DNA of 64,000 nucleotides from Hymenobacter sp. GOD-10R (GTDB lineage: Bacteria; Bacteroidota; Bacteroidia; Cytophagales; Hymenobacteraceae). The notes beneath the pieces are model-generated. The model saw only the letters and a list, made by a program, of their open reading frames with translations, had not been told where the DNA came from and made no database searches. Where the stretch lies: positions 6,128,501-6,192,500 of the forward strand of contig NZ_CP141184.1 of the NCBI RefSeq assembly GCF_035609205.1. The letters are read 5' to 3'. Shown piece after piece: positions 1-8,197 of this stretch. Positions within the stretch are counted from its first letter, which is position 1; each line of letters starts with the position of its first letter. Both the position numbers and the translations under genes were made by a program.

Positions 1-317
1 GCGGCTTGCTGGGTATTGAGGGCAAAGGCCTTTTCGCACAGCACCGGCACACCGGCTCGCAGGCACAGCAGCGTGTTGGCGTGGTGCTCGGAGTGGGGCG
101 TGGCGATGTACACGGCATCTAGGTCGGGTAGCTTTAGTAGCTCTTCGTAGCTACCGCAGGCATGCGCGGCACCAAACTGGGTGGCAAACTCCTGGGCTTT
201 GGTTTCGCTGCGGGAAGCCACACCGTAGAGGCGAGCGTTGGACAGCAAAGCTAGGTTTTCGGCAAACTTGTGGGCAATTCGTCCCAGTCCAATAATGCCC
301 CAGTTGAACGTGCGCAT
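1..317 (-). CDS. Gfo/Idh/MocA family oxidoreductase, N-terminal part
   Basis: The gene begins at the ATG at 317 and runs off the left edge, so only about 105 N-terminal residues are visible. The reading opens MRTFNWGIIGLGRIAHKFAE, a Rossmann dinucleotide-binding loop (GxxGxGRIA), and continues to YIATPHSEHH and CEKAFALN. The last is the usual position of the EKP motif of Gfo/Idh/MocA enzymes, with Ala in place of Pro. Members are cytoplasmic NAD(P)-dependent dehydrogenases of sugars, inositols or related polyols. The C-terminal substrate domain lies outside the window, so the substrate cannot be named. The start is well placed, because the Rossmann motif starts within ten residues of the Met. 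Confidence 0.85.
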   Translation of the reverse strand, partial: MRTFNWGIIGLGRIAHKFAENLALLSNARLYGVASRSETKAQEFATQFGAAHACGSYEELLKLPDLDAVYIATPHSEHHANTLLCLRAGVPVLCEKAFALNTQQA

Positions 318-484
318 GGCGGTAGTGCAAGTGATGAAGCGGCAAGAAAGGCAAAAGATTGGGGTTGACCGCACAGCTATTCTTCGGTCGAGCTAGCCAG
401 GATGGGCGCGCATCCGTACAAACTGATCAGTACCGTTGCCCGGTTGGGCAAGGGCCTTCCTTAACCCACCTTTCACCCACTACC

Positions 485-613
485 ATGGCTCAGACCAGCA
501 CCCCCACTACGCCGCAGCACACAGACCCGGCCACCAAGAACAAAGAAAAAGACAACGAAACGACCGTGAAGGATAAGCCCGACGGCAAAAAGAAAACCAC
601 GCAGCAGAAGTAA
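485..613 (+). CDS. Small Lys/Thr-rich hydrophilic protein
   Basis: A 42-residue reading frame starts at the ATG at 485 (MAQTSTPTTPQHTDP) and is followed 16 nt later by a strong intrinsic terminator, which supports it as an expressed unit. It is made almost only of Thr, Lys, Asp, Glu, Gln and Pro, with no hydrophobic segment or recognisable domain, so it is probably disordered. An in-frame extension back to 359 exists but has a different composition and no support. No function can be assigned. Short basic or acidic disordered proteins of this kind are common hypotheticals in Hymenobacter-like genomes (inference). Confidence 0.5.
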   Translation: MAQTSTPTTPQHTDPATKNKEKDNETTVKDKPDGKKKTTQQK

Positions 614-629
614 GATGCGCTGCGCATAG

Positions 630-676
630 GCGCTGATTGGGCTAGCTTAGGCTAGCTCAATCAGCGCTTTTCTTTT
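630..676 (+). terminator. Rho-independent terminator after the small Lys-rich gene
   Basis: A 17-bp stem (630-646 with 651-667, one G-T wobble) with a TTAG loop is followed by TTTTCTTTT. It ends 60 nt before the mcrB start, so mcrB needs its own promoter. Confidence 0.85.
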
Positions 677-735
677 GTAGCACAAGCGGGCATTTTCTAG
701 CGGCTGCCGCTGTTTTAGCTGTACTTTTACCTCTA

Positions 736-2037
736 ATGCCAGCTCCTTTTCAGCTCACCCGCGACCATGTTCTGCGCGCTATCCGCCACATTGAGCGTGA
801 AGGCTTGCAGCTGCGACTTAGTACGGTGTACGATCTGGTGTACAAGGGCCGCCGCTATCCGCCGCGGCCGGTGGTGCAGCTAGCCTACCGCCTGGCCACC
901 GACCAGCCCGATGCTACTTGGCCGCTACCTGCTGGCGCGCCCACCAATGATCTGCTCGAACAGCTAGACTTCACGGTGGCTGCCAAACGCCCCACGCTGG
1001 CGAATTCGCCGCTCGATGGCGACGTAGCAGCGCAGGAAGCGATGCGCGACTTGTACACGGGCCCGGCCGTGGAAGCTCCTGCTACGCCATCCAAGCTAGC
1101 ACCAGCCGCTACCGCCGAAGTGCACGAACCGGCGCCTTCGTACGGCTCCGCACCCGCTGAGCCCTACAACCGCACCACGGCGCTGGAAGAGCTGTTTATC
1201 ACCGAAGAGAAGCTCGATAACGCGCTGGCCGCCTTGCACCGTCGGCGCAACCTGATTTTGCAAGGCCCGCCCGGCACCGGCAAGACCTTTTTGGCCCGAC
1301 GATTGGCCTGGCTGGAGCTAGGTGCCACCGATGCGCGGCGCATCGAGCTGGTGCAGTTTCACCCCAGCTACAGCTACGAGGACTTTGTGCAAGGCTTCCG
1401 ACCCGACGGCAAAGGCACGTTCCGCCTCACGCCCGGCGTGTTGCTCGACTTCTGCCGGAAAGCCGCCGCTGATCCTGAACAGCCGTATTTTTTATTAATC
1501 GACGAAATCAATCGGGGTAATCTGAGTCGGATTTTTGGCGAGTTGCTACTGTTGCTCGAAGCCGATAAGCGCGGCCCTGCGCACGCGGTTCGTTTGCCGT
1601 ACGCGGCAGCCAATGAACCTAGGTTTTTTGTGCCGGAAAACGTGTTTGTTATCGGCACGATGAACACCGCCGACCGCTCCCTGGCTCCGCTGGATTACGC
1701 CTTACGGCGGCGCTTCGCTTTTGTGCCGCTACAACCAGAGTTCGGTACTCGCTTGCAGGATGCTTTGGCATCAAGAGATGTCCCTGAAGGGGTTATTCAC
1801 CGCTTGATAACGCGCATGGAAGAACTCAACCGAGCCATAGTCGACGACCCGGAGCTAGGTCCTGACTTCCAGATTGGCCACAGCTACTTCTGCCAGCCAC
1901 CCTCTGACGCAAGTGCCGCTGACACGTGGCTCACGCTGATTTTGGAACAGGAAATTGCGCCACTCTTAGATGATTACTGGCTTGACCAACCGGCCAAAGC
2001 AGCGGCTCATAAGAAGCGGTTGCTAGCTGGTGCTTGA
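736..2037 (+). CDS. mcrB: McrB-like AAA+ GTPase of a methylation-dependent restriction system
   Basis: This 433-residue protein is the motor subunit of a type IV restriction pair with the downstream nuclease gene. The AAA+ core shows Walker A GPPGTGKT (177-184), Walker B YFLLIDEINRGN (251-262) and the McrB-type MNTADRS signature (309-315), followed by DYALRRRF (320-327). Those features match the McrB branch, which uses GTP. Residues 1-85 form a separate N-terminal domain with YDLVYKGRRYPPRPVVQLA, resembling the head domains that replace the E. coli DNA-recognition domain in other McrB/McrA proteins. A Pro/Ala-rich linker (86-145) joins the two. By family knowledge, McrB binds modified DNA and activates McrC. 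The modified base recognised here is unknown. The stop is followed after one base by a REP-like palindrome. Confidence 0.9.
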   Translation: MPAPFQLTRDHVLRAIRHIEREGLQLRLSTVYDLVYKGRRYPPRPVVQLAYRLATDQPDATWPLPAGAPTNDLLEQLDFTVAAKRPTLANSPLDGDVAAQEAMRDLYTGPAVEAPATPSKLAPAATAEVHEPAPSYGSAPAEPYNRTTALEELFITEEKLDNALAALHRRRNLILQGPPGTGKTFLARRLAWLELGATDARRIELVQFHPSYSYEDFVQGFRPDGKGTFRLTPGVLLDFCRKAAADPEQPYFLLIDEINRGNLSRIFGELLLLLEADKRGPAHAVRLPYAAANEPRFFVPENVFVIGTMNTADRSLAPLDYALRRRFAFVPLQPEFGTRLQDALASRDVPEGVIHRLITRMEELNRAIVDDPELGPDFQIGHSYFCQPPSDASAADTWLTLILEQEIAPLLDDYWLDQPAKAAAHKKRLLAGA

Positions 2038-2038
2038 T

Positions 2039-2138
2039 GTAGCGCGAAGCTCCCGCTTCGCGCATCGTTGAACGACTAGCGTGCGTGAAGTTCAACGACA
2101 ATCGTTCAACGACGCGCGAAGCGGGAGCTTCGCGCTAC
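2039..2138. repeat. Family D REP-like palindrome pair in the mcrB-mcrC gap
   Basis: Two inverted copies of a hairpin make up a 100-bp element. The left unit is GTAG (2039-2042) with stem GCGCGAAGC, loop TCCC and closing stem to 2063. The right unit is the mirror image at 2114-2138, ending in CTAC. Inside, each hairpin is followed by a CGTTGAACGA-type linker (2066 onward, and TCGTTCAACG at 2102-2111), with a third partial copy between. The architecture (GTAG foot, 9-bp stem, 4-nt loop, CGTTGAACG linker) matches the family B elements around the RAYT gene at 11.6-12.4 kb, although the stem sequence differs. Confidence 0.85.
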
Positions 2139-2145
2139 ACCGCTT

Positions 2146-3177
2146 ATGATTCCCATTCAGAACCTGTACTACCTGCTCTGCTACGCCTGGAACCGCCTGC
2201 CGGAGCGCGACGAGCTAGTAACTACCTCGCCAACGGAGTTTCACCGGCCGCTGGAGTTGCTAGCGCAGGTACTGCTCACAGGTGCGCGCCGCCTGCTGCG
2301 GCAAGGATTGAAGAACACGTACGCTGAGCGCCAGGAAGAAGTACAAGCGCTCCGTGGCCGTCTGCTGCTCACCCCTACCCTGCACCGCGACTTGCTTCGC
2401 CACGGTCGCGCCGTATGTGCCTACGATGAGCTAGGTCCTGATTCGGCGTTTAATCGGTTGCTGCTCGGCACCGTGGAGCAGTTGATGCGCAGCCATTTAC
2501 TACCCAGCACCCAACGGCATGAGCTACGGCTTTTGCGTAGTCGATTTCCGGCTAGCCTAGCACCCGCGCCTTTCACCCAGCACACGCTTCGGCAGGTACG
2601 CCGCCAGCGCTTGAGCGGCCCTGAGAGCTTTCTGCTCAACGTCTGCGAGCTGATTTACCACAGCGCTTTGCCCGAGGTGGATACCGCCGGCCGTACCCGC
2701 TTCCGCGACTTCCGCCGCGACGAGCGCCTCATGGCGCAGCTCTTCGAAGCGTTTGTGCGCAACTTCTACCGCCACGAGCAGCGGCAGTTTCGGGTGCTAT
2801 CCGAAACCATTGCCTGGCAAGCCGCCGCGGAGCAGCCTGAGGCCATGCACCTGCTTCCTAGTATGATTACCGACACGACGCTGGAATCTGCGGCGCGCAA
2901 GATCATCTTGGATACCAAGTACTACGCCACAGCCTTGCGCCAGCGCTATGACCGGCAGCGGCTTATTGCGCCGCACCTGTACCAGCTCTACGCTTACCTT
3001 CAAAATCAACCCTTAGAAGCCGGGCAACAACTCGAAGGCATTTTGCTATACCCGGCAGCTACTCAGGAAGTCGACTTACGCTATACTCTAGGTGGTCACC
3101 CCGTCCGCATCGTCACGCTGGACTTGAATCAGCCGTGGCCCGGCATTGCGAGTGATTTGTTAGGGCTGATAAGCTAG
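2146..3177 (+). CDS. mcrC: McrC-like PD-(D/E)xK nuclease subunit
   Basis: This 343-residue protein begins MIPIQNLYYLLCYAW, a characteristic opening of McrC proteins. The C-terminal half carries the nuclease core: LLPSMITD (237-243, likely first acidic residue D243), then ILDTKYY (255-260) giving the D-x-K pair D256/K258, and HLYQLYAYL after it. McrC is recruited by McrB and cuts DNA between modified recognition sites (family knowledge). The gene starts 108 bp after mcrB, a gap almost filled by a REP-like palindrome, so the two may be co-transcribed through a structured spacer. No frameshift or missing catalytic residue is seen, so the system looks intact. Confidence 0.9.
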   Translation: MIPIQNLYYLLCYAWNRLPERDELVTTSPTEFHRPLELLAQVLLTGARRLLRQGLKNTYAERQEEVQALRGRLLLTPTLHRDLLRHGRAVCAYDELGPDSAFNRLLLGTVEQLMRSHLLPSTQRHELRLLRSRFPASLAPAPFTQHTLRQVRRQRLSGPESFLLNVCELIYHSALPEVDTAGRTRFRDFRRDERLMAQLFEAFVRNFYRHEQRQFRVLSETIAWQAAAEQPEAMHLLPSMITDTTLESAARKIILDTKYYATALRQRYDRQRLIAPHLYQLYAYLQNQPLEAGQQLEGILLYPAATQEVDLRYTLGGHPVRIVTLDLNQPWPGIASDLLGLIS

Positions 3178-3201
3178 TTCATAGATCGAAGCCAGAACGA
3201 A

Positions 3202-3337
3202 AAGCTCCCCTCCTTTCTTAAGGAGGGGTTGGGGGTGGTTAAGATTGTAGAACGAAAGACTAGAACTAGCTTTTAGCCCTAGGTTTCTAACTCTAGCTGA
3301 ACCACCCCAACCCCTCCTTAAAAAAGGAGGGGAGCTT
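3202..3337. repeat. Family C palindrome pair (C1)
   Basis: The left unit 3202-3240 is a hairpin with stem CCCCTCCTT, loop TCTT and closing AAGGAGGGG, followed by TTGGGGGTGGTT. The right unit 3300-3337 is its inverse, beginning AACCACCCC and ending GGAGCTT. The 59-nt spacer is CTAG-rich. It lies between convergent genes (mcrC and the kinase fusion) and could also act as a terminator, but it lacks a T-run directly after either stem. Related copies are at 16256-16384 and 63783-63947. Confidence 0.85.
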
Positions 3338-3366
3338 ATTAGTTGTAGCGTTTAATTTATTGCTGC

Positions 3367-6300
3367 TTAGCTAAACACACCCAGGGAAACGATGTGGTCT
3401 TTGCTGCCATCCGTTACCCAAGAGTCGAGCTGGGCGGGGTCTTTCATCTGTTGGCCACGCTGACGCGGTACTACGATGTAGCCGCACTTCACATCCGGCA
3501 GGGCCGACATATCGCTCCACAGCTTTTCGATTTGAGCGACGGGGTAAATGTCTTCCTGGCCGTGGCCCCAGCGGTACTTTACGTCTTTGATCGTGACGTA
3601 CGTGGGGATGCGGTGGGCAACGCTGCGCACCGCTTTGGCTAGCTGAGCGTCGTCGCCGGTTTGCAGATCTTCGCGCGTCAGGCCGAAAAGGGCTAGCAAC
3701 GGATCAATCTGAATCCAAGTGGTCATCGAGTTGTAGTAGCTCAAGGCTAGCTCGTCGTCTTCACGGGGTTGGGCTAGGCCTTCTAGCAGACGCACCCGGT
3801 CGTTTACGCGGGCGAGCCCGCCGCCACGGTCCTCGATGCGGCGCGCTATCACCTCGAAGGTCAACACGTTGCCAGCAGCTAAGTGGTAGCCGAGGGCAGC
3901 AGCGTGCACATCGGCACCTAGGGTATCAATGTTATGCAGCATAATGGTTTGTACCTGCGGCTGCTCGCGGAGCAAGCGGGCCAGCGTACCATTGCGCAGC
4001 AGGTTCGACACCTCATACCAGTGACCTAGGGGCGAGAAACGTTGGGCAGCAATGTTATCCACGTAGTCGGAGCCTTCGCCTTTGCCCTTGGCCCAGGCAA
4101 TCATGCTTTGCCGACCTGCTTCACGCACTTTCTGCTTGTTTTCGTCGAGGGTTTCCTGGGGCATTTCCTCCCACAGGAAGCGCAGGTCGCGCTCCATCGG
4201 CACGTAGCGCTGACCTATCGAGCGACCCTCCGACAGCAGTACCGGGCCGGTGTAGCCGTAGTTCTGGTTCGAAGCTAGCTTCTTCCGAATGGGTTCGTGC
4301 GTGAGGTAGCTCGTGGCCACAATGTGCGGAATCACTGCGTTGTACTGCTCGGCCACCTTGCGTGTTTTGGCCAAGTGAATTTCCAGGAAGCTGCGGTGCC
4401 GACCGTCGATTTCCACGAAGGGGTTCAAGGCTTTGATGACACCTGCGCCTTTAGTCCAGCGGCTGCCCACGCCGGCAGCTAGGCTCATCACGGCCACTTT
4501 GCCCGTCCGAATAGCATGTTCGCCGCGCGGCGTCACATCCGGCAACTCGTCTAGCTGTATTACGTCGCCGGGCTTCACGTCTTCGATGGTCGTTTCGGCC
4601 GATAAACGGTTGCGTGACAAGCCAATGCGGCCTTTTTGTAGCTCTTCCCGCAGGTCTTCGTGCTGCACGTAGTCGAAGCCGTTTTCCTTCTTGATGCGGT
4701 CGGCCTTCTCGTTTTCGGTGCCGCGGTTGCCCTGCGTGCTCGGGTCTGATACCTTGAACAGGTTGCTGACGATGGTCCGCAGCAGCGGATAAGCGAGGTT
4801 GTTCTGCTCGCAGTGCGTAGTGAAAAAATCGATTTCGGCGCGACGCACGTAGGAAATTGTGGCTGGGTCCTTCTTCACCAAGTCCGACACCTGAATGGCG
4901 TAGTATTGCTCCGGCATCAGCGCGTCGGTGCCGGTGCGCAAGGTGCTCCAGGTTCCTTTCGGGTTGATGTTCCAGTTGTACACTACCGGCTCGACGGCAA
5001 AGGGCAGCGAGTCAGAAAGTTCTTTCTTCGTTTCGCGCAGTAGCTCCAGTACCCGCACTTTGTAGTCTTCGTAATGGGCGGGGTTTACGAACATGCCCAT
5101 GCCGCCACCCGACATACCGCCGAGCATCAGGAAGCCGTAGTAATCAGCTCCGAAGCGCTTTTTGGCTCTGCGGATCAATTCCTCGGTGAAGAAGGTGGAT
5201 GCCCACGGAATGATGGTCTTGATCGGACCTTCGAAGTTGCGGGCGGTGTTAGCACCTAGCTTTTGAATGTCGCCTTCGCGAATGGCACCTAAGATGTTAT
5301 CAAAAATCTCGTTGGTCTGCTGGCGGGCTAAGGTTTCGCGCGTGCCACGCAGCAGGTACTTCTCCGTCACCATCTCCAAGATGGGACCCACGTTGGACGC
5401 CATACCGCCATGCATGAGCACCAGCGAATTCATGATGCGTTCCTCCATTTCGGGGTGCACTTCCTCGCCCTGCAACACGCGGTGGCGGGGCAGCAGCGTA
5501 CCGCGGCTGATGTCAAATTCAGGGTCACCGGGCTGGGCAAAGGTGCCCTGAATGGCCTTGATGCCCGGCCACACACCACCCGAATCTTGCCAGCCGCCGC
5601 CTGAGCCTCCAATCCACTCACCTAGGATAGCGCGCGAGGCCACCAGGCGGCGCTCCGATTCATCGAGGCCGCCTTCCAAATTTTTGGTTTGGCCCGAAGC
5701 CCGCATCAGCAAGCTAATAATAGAGCCGAGCAGGTTGGTCGAAACGGCAAAGCGCGAGCCTTTTGGAATGTCGTTTACTTTGGTTACCAGTTCGATACCC
5801 ATACCTGGCGCTACCATGCGAGCTAGGATTTCGGGCAAGGATTGGTTTGTGCCTTCAAAGGATGGCGGAATTAGACCCGAGGCGATGATACCAGCCTTCA
5901 CCAAGCTCAGGTAGTCATTGCCGAAGTTGAACAGGTCAGCTAGGTCGGTGATGTCCTTGCTTGTGTTCAGGTCGATGCTGGTCACGCGCAGCACCGGCTC
6001 GGGGATGACGCGCACGTAAGCATTCAGCGGGGGCCGAATGTCTTTATCGCGGCCAAAGACCCCTAGGTCAATCGAGAGGTTGATGACGCGGGCGCCCTCC
6101 GGGTAATCCATCCCTAGGAAGAAGATGTCTGACCAGCCACTGTGCGTGAGGTCCATACGCACGGAGGTTTGCTCGTGCAGGATGGGGTAGAACAACGAGC
6201 CATCAGGCCGCTCTAACAGGCTCGGGTGAATGCGGATCGGGTGCTCGGCTTGGTGGCCGACCCGGAACATCCACTGATTGCCCTTGCTCGACCGCACGCT

Positions 6301-6702
6301 CTTGCGCACCTGGTCGGCCAAGATCTGGAACGACAGGTGGTGGTAGCTATCGGCTAAGGCGCTGAACAGCGTAGCGCTCGGTCCTTGTATATCCAGTTCG
6401 TGCAGGAACGTGCTGATAGCGTGCTCAAAACGGCGACCTAGCAAATCCTCAAAGCCAGCGTATGAGATACGCCCAACAGCTGGCACTTCCTTCGATTCTT
6501 GCAGGAAAAACCGGAAGCCCGCGTACAAGAACAGGATGGCGCGCACCTTATCGTACAAGCTAGGTGTCGTCTTGCGGAACTCGTCCAGCTCCCGCAAGTT
6601 TGCCAGCAACTCTTTCGCTGACAACTGCTTACTGATATCGTAAAACGACCGGTCCCGCTTGGCGGAGTCAGTCGAAACGATGGTTTCTATAAAGACATTC
6701 AT
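3367..6702 (-). CDS. Fused fucokinase-like GHMP kinase and UDPGP-type pyrophosphorylase
   Basis: This 1,111-residue cytoplasmic protein has two catalytic halves. Residues about 180-560 form a GHMP kinase of the L-fucokinase/HddA type: VRMDLTHSGWSD (181-192), ATP loop PKGSRFAVSTNLLG (313-326), SGGGWQDSGGVWPGIK (367-382), and a Gly-rich LGGMSGGGMGMF (527-538). Residues about 730-1100 look like a UDPGP-family nucleotidyltransferase: VMSLAAGVGSRWTKGAG (738-754), then a Lys near KALNPF and a GRHRSFLEIHLAKTRK stretch. Together they suggest sugar to sugar-1-phosphate to NDP-sugar in one polypeptide. Bacteroides Fkp has the opposite order (pyrophosphorylase first) and a different pyrophosphorylase family. 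Substrate and nucleotide are unknown. A GalU-like gene lies upstream on the same strand. Confidence 0.75.
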   Translation of the reverse strand: MNVFIETIVSTDSAKRDRSFYDISKQLSAKELLANLRELDEFRKTTPSLYDKVRAILFLYAGFRFFLQESKEVPAVGRISYAGFEDLLGRRFEHAISTFLHELDIQGPSATLFSALADSYHHLSFQILADQVRKSVRSSKGNQWMFRVGHQAEHPIRIHPSLLERPDGSLFYPILHEQTSVRMDLTHSGWSDIFFLGMDYPEGARVINLSIDLGVFGRDKDIRPPLNAYVRVIPEPVLRVTSIDLNTSKDITDLADLFNFGNDYLSLVKAGIIASGLIPPSFEGTNQSLPEILARMVAPGMGIELVTKVNDIPKGSRFAVSTNLLGSIISLLMRASGQTKNLEGGLDESERRLVASRAILGEWIGGSGGGWQDSGGVWPGIKAIQGTFAQPGDPEFDISRGTLLPRHRVLQGEEVHPEMEERIMNSLVLMHGGMASNVGPILEMVTEKYLLRGTRETLARQQTNEIFDNILGAIREGDIQKLGANTARNFEGPIKTIIPWASTFFTEELIRRAKKRFGADYYGFLMLGGMSGGGMGMFVNPAHYEDYKVRVLELLRETKKELSDSLPFAVEPVVYNWNINPKGTWSTLRTGTDALMPEQYYAIQVSDLVKKDPATISYVRRAEIDFFTTHCEQNNLAYPLLRTIVSNLFKVSDPSTQGNRGTENEKADRIKKENGFDYVQHEDLREELQKGRIGLSRNRLSAETTIEDVKPGDVIQLDELPDVTPRGEHAIRTGKVAVMSLAAGVGSRWTKGAGVIKALNPFVEIDGRHRSFLEIHLAKTRKVAEQYNAVIPHIVATSYLTHEPIRKKLASNQNYGYTGPVLLSEGRSIGQRYVPMERDLRFLWEEMPQETLDENKQKVREAGRQSMIAWAKGKGEGSDYVDNIAAQRFSPLGHWYEVSNLLRNGTLARLLREQPQVQTIMLHNIDTLGADVHAAALGYHLAAGNVLTFEVIARRIEDRGGGLARVNDRVRLLEGLAQPREDDELALSYYNSMTTWIQIDPLLALFGLTREDLQTGDDAQLAKAVRSVAHRIPTYVTIKDVKYRWGHGQEDIYPVAQIEKLWSDMSALPDVKCGYIVVPRQRGQQMKDPAQLDSWVTDGSKDHIVSLGVFS

Positions 6703-6764
6703 ACTGGTTGGCGCTTTTTGCTTTTACCCGTGCGGGTAAGGCCACAGTTTTATTTTAATAGAAA

Positions 6765-6850
6765 GTCATGCTGAGCTTGTCGAAGCATCTCTACCGCAAT
6801 GGTAATCATCTACTTTGACGGTAGAGATGCTTCGACAAGCTCAGCATGAC
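6765..6850. repeat. Family A long inverted repeat (A1)
   Basis: Two perfectly complementary 32-nt arms (6765-6796 and 6819-6850) are separated by 22 nt. The arm begins GTCATGCTGAGCTTGTCG and ends CATCTCTACCG. It sits in the gap between the GalU-like gene and the kinase-pyrophosphorylase fusion. Related copies are at 10057-10159, 13307-13406 and 14249-14375. Confidence 0.9.
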
Positions 6851-6867
6851 GGGCTTTAGTATAAAGC

Positions 6868-7818
6868 CTACTTCGACTTGCGGCTGTTTGCTTCGGCCAG
6901 CAGCTCCACCATCGTGGTCAGGGTTTCGTCGTGGGCTTCGCCGGCTAAGCCGAGGGCCACTTGGGCGCGGAGCAGGCCTTGGCGGCGGCTTAGGTCGTAG
7001 CGGTTACCTTTCACTTCGAGGGCTAGGTATTTTTCGGTGGCGGCTAGCTCCTGCAAAGCGGGCGTGAGCAGAATGTTGGTGCCGCCTTGCTCGATGTGCT
7101 TTTGCAGAATCTCGAACACAGTGGGCGTCAGCACGTGCATGCCGAAGAAGCAGAGGTAATAACCCGCCCGCAGACCCGGCGTTTGCAACTCTAGCTCGGC
7201 AGTGCTCAAGGATGGCTTTTCGATGATCTTATCGATCTGATAGATACCAACTTCACCGGCCAAGTGCTTGCCAGTGAGCGTACCGTAGCGCCCAATTTGA
7301 TGCTCAATGGTCGGGTTGACGGCCGATACAGCACACTCGGCCTGCGAAGCTAGCTCCAGCAATTGCGCGGCGCAGCGTTTGCCCGCCACATCCGACACGT
7401 AGAGGTAGTCGCCGAGTAGCAGTAGGAAGGGCTCGTTGCCCACAAACTCGCGTGCGCAATAAATAGCGTGGCCGTAGCCCAACGGCTCCGACTGCTCAGC
7501 AAATTGAATGCGATTGAGCAGGTTATCAATTTTCTCTGCCTCATCCTTGGCCCAGTCGCTGCCTTTGTAGGACTTCACCAGATTGTCGCGCAACGAGCCG
7601 AAGGCACTCAGGTATCGCTCGCCGTCGCCGGGTGCGCAGATAACGCAGATTTCTTCAATGCCGCTGGCTAGCGCTTCCTCGGCAATAATCTGAATGACGG
7701 GCTTGTGCAAACCATCCACGTCAATGACCGGCAGCATAGCCTTCTGAATGGTATCGGCTACTGGATACAACCGCTCGCCGCGAGCCGCCGCGGTAATGAC
7801 TGCTTTTTTAACTTTCAT
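6868..7818 (-). CDS. GalU-like nucleoside-diphosphate-sugar pyrophosphorylase
   Basis: This 316-residue protein has the nucleotidyltransferase fold of bacterial UTP-glucose-1-phosphate uridylyltransferases. Visible motifs are TAAARGERLYPVADTIQKAMLP (9-30, the nucleotide-binding loop plus catalytic Lys), GYGHAIYCA (114-122), LLGDYLY (134-140), IIEKP (198-202) and GNRYDLS (271-277). The loop reads AAARGER, not the usual AAGLGTR, and the metal-binding LPDD segment of GalU is LLGD, so it is a divergent member and may use another sugar phosphate. It lies upstream of the kinase-pyrophosphorylase fusion on the same strand, separated by a family A repeat. A shared nucleotide-sugar pathway is inference. 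Confidence 0.75.
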   Translation of the reverse strand: MKVKKAVITAAARGERLYPVADTIQKAMLPVIDVDGLHKPVIQIIAEEALASGIEEICVICAPGDGERYLSAFGSLRDNLVKSYKGSDWAKDEAEKIDNLLNRIQFAEQSEPLGYGHAIYCAREFVGNEPFLLLLGDYLYVSDVAGKRCAAQLLELASQAECAVSAVNPTIEHQIGRYGTLTGKHLAGEVGIYQIDKIIEKPSLSTAELELQTPGLRAGYYLCFFGMHVLTPTVFEILQKHIEQGGTNILLTPALQELAATEKYLALEVKGNRYDLSRRQGLLRAQVALGLAGEAHDETLTTMVELLAEANSRKSK

Positions 7819-8197
7819 CCTGGTTATTTGATAACTAAGCTTCTAGAGCACGCAGGCATTGCCGAAGCTAACCGCTGCTATTTCTGTCGTTGATGGATTT
7901 GTACAACCTAGGTTGACTGCTAGCTTTTCTAGCGCTGGCACTTAGCCCACCTTATGACAAAGAAACGGTAAAAACTTAGCTCTTGTAAGCCGTTAGCAGG
8001 AATATGGCTTTACTTTAATAAGGAGATGCGCCTGTTTAAGCTCGATGCTCTGTTTTACCTGGTCAATCCTCGTACTCAGCCTACAGTATCCGGTCAGTGC
8101 TAGACCAGAGTTATGATCTAGATCTTATCCTAGGAACTACTTGGATTGATCTAAACGGCTCGCTCAACAGGACGGGCTCTTATCTCTTGCGCTGGCT
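7819..8197. other. Intergenic region without a recognised feature
   Basis: This 379-bp gap lies upstream of the GalU-like gene and downstream of the histidine kinase stop. No open frame with coding character, palindrome family member or clear terminator was seen. A minus-strand TAGGTTGT near 7905-7912 resembles the Bacteroidota -7 box with one mismatch but has no convincing -33 partner. Confidence 0.5.

Noticed and set aside
359..484. N-terminal extension of the small Lys-rich protein
   Set aside because: Composition differs from the rest and an ATG at 485 fits better.
2039..2138. CRISPR array or terminator between mcrB and mcrC
   Set aside because: Only two inverted copies and no regular direct repeats or T-run, so a REP-like pair is the better reading.
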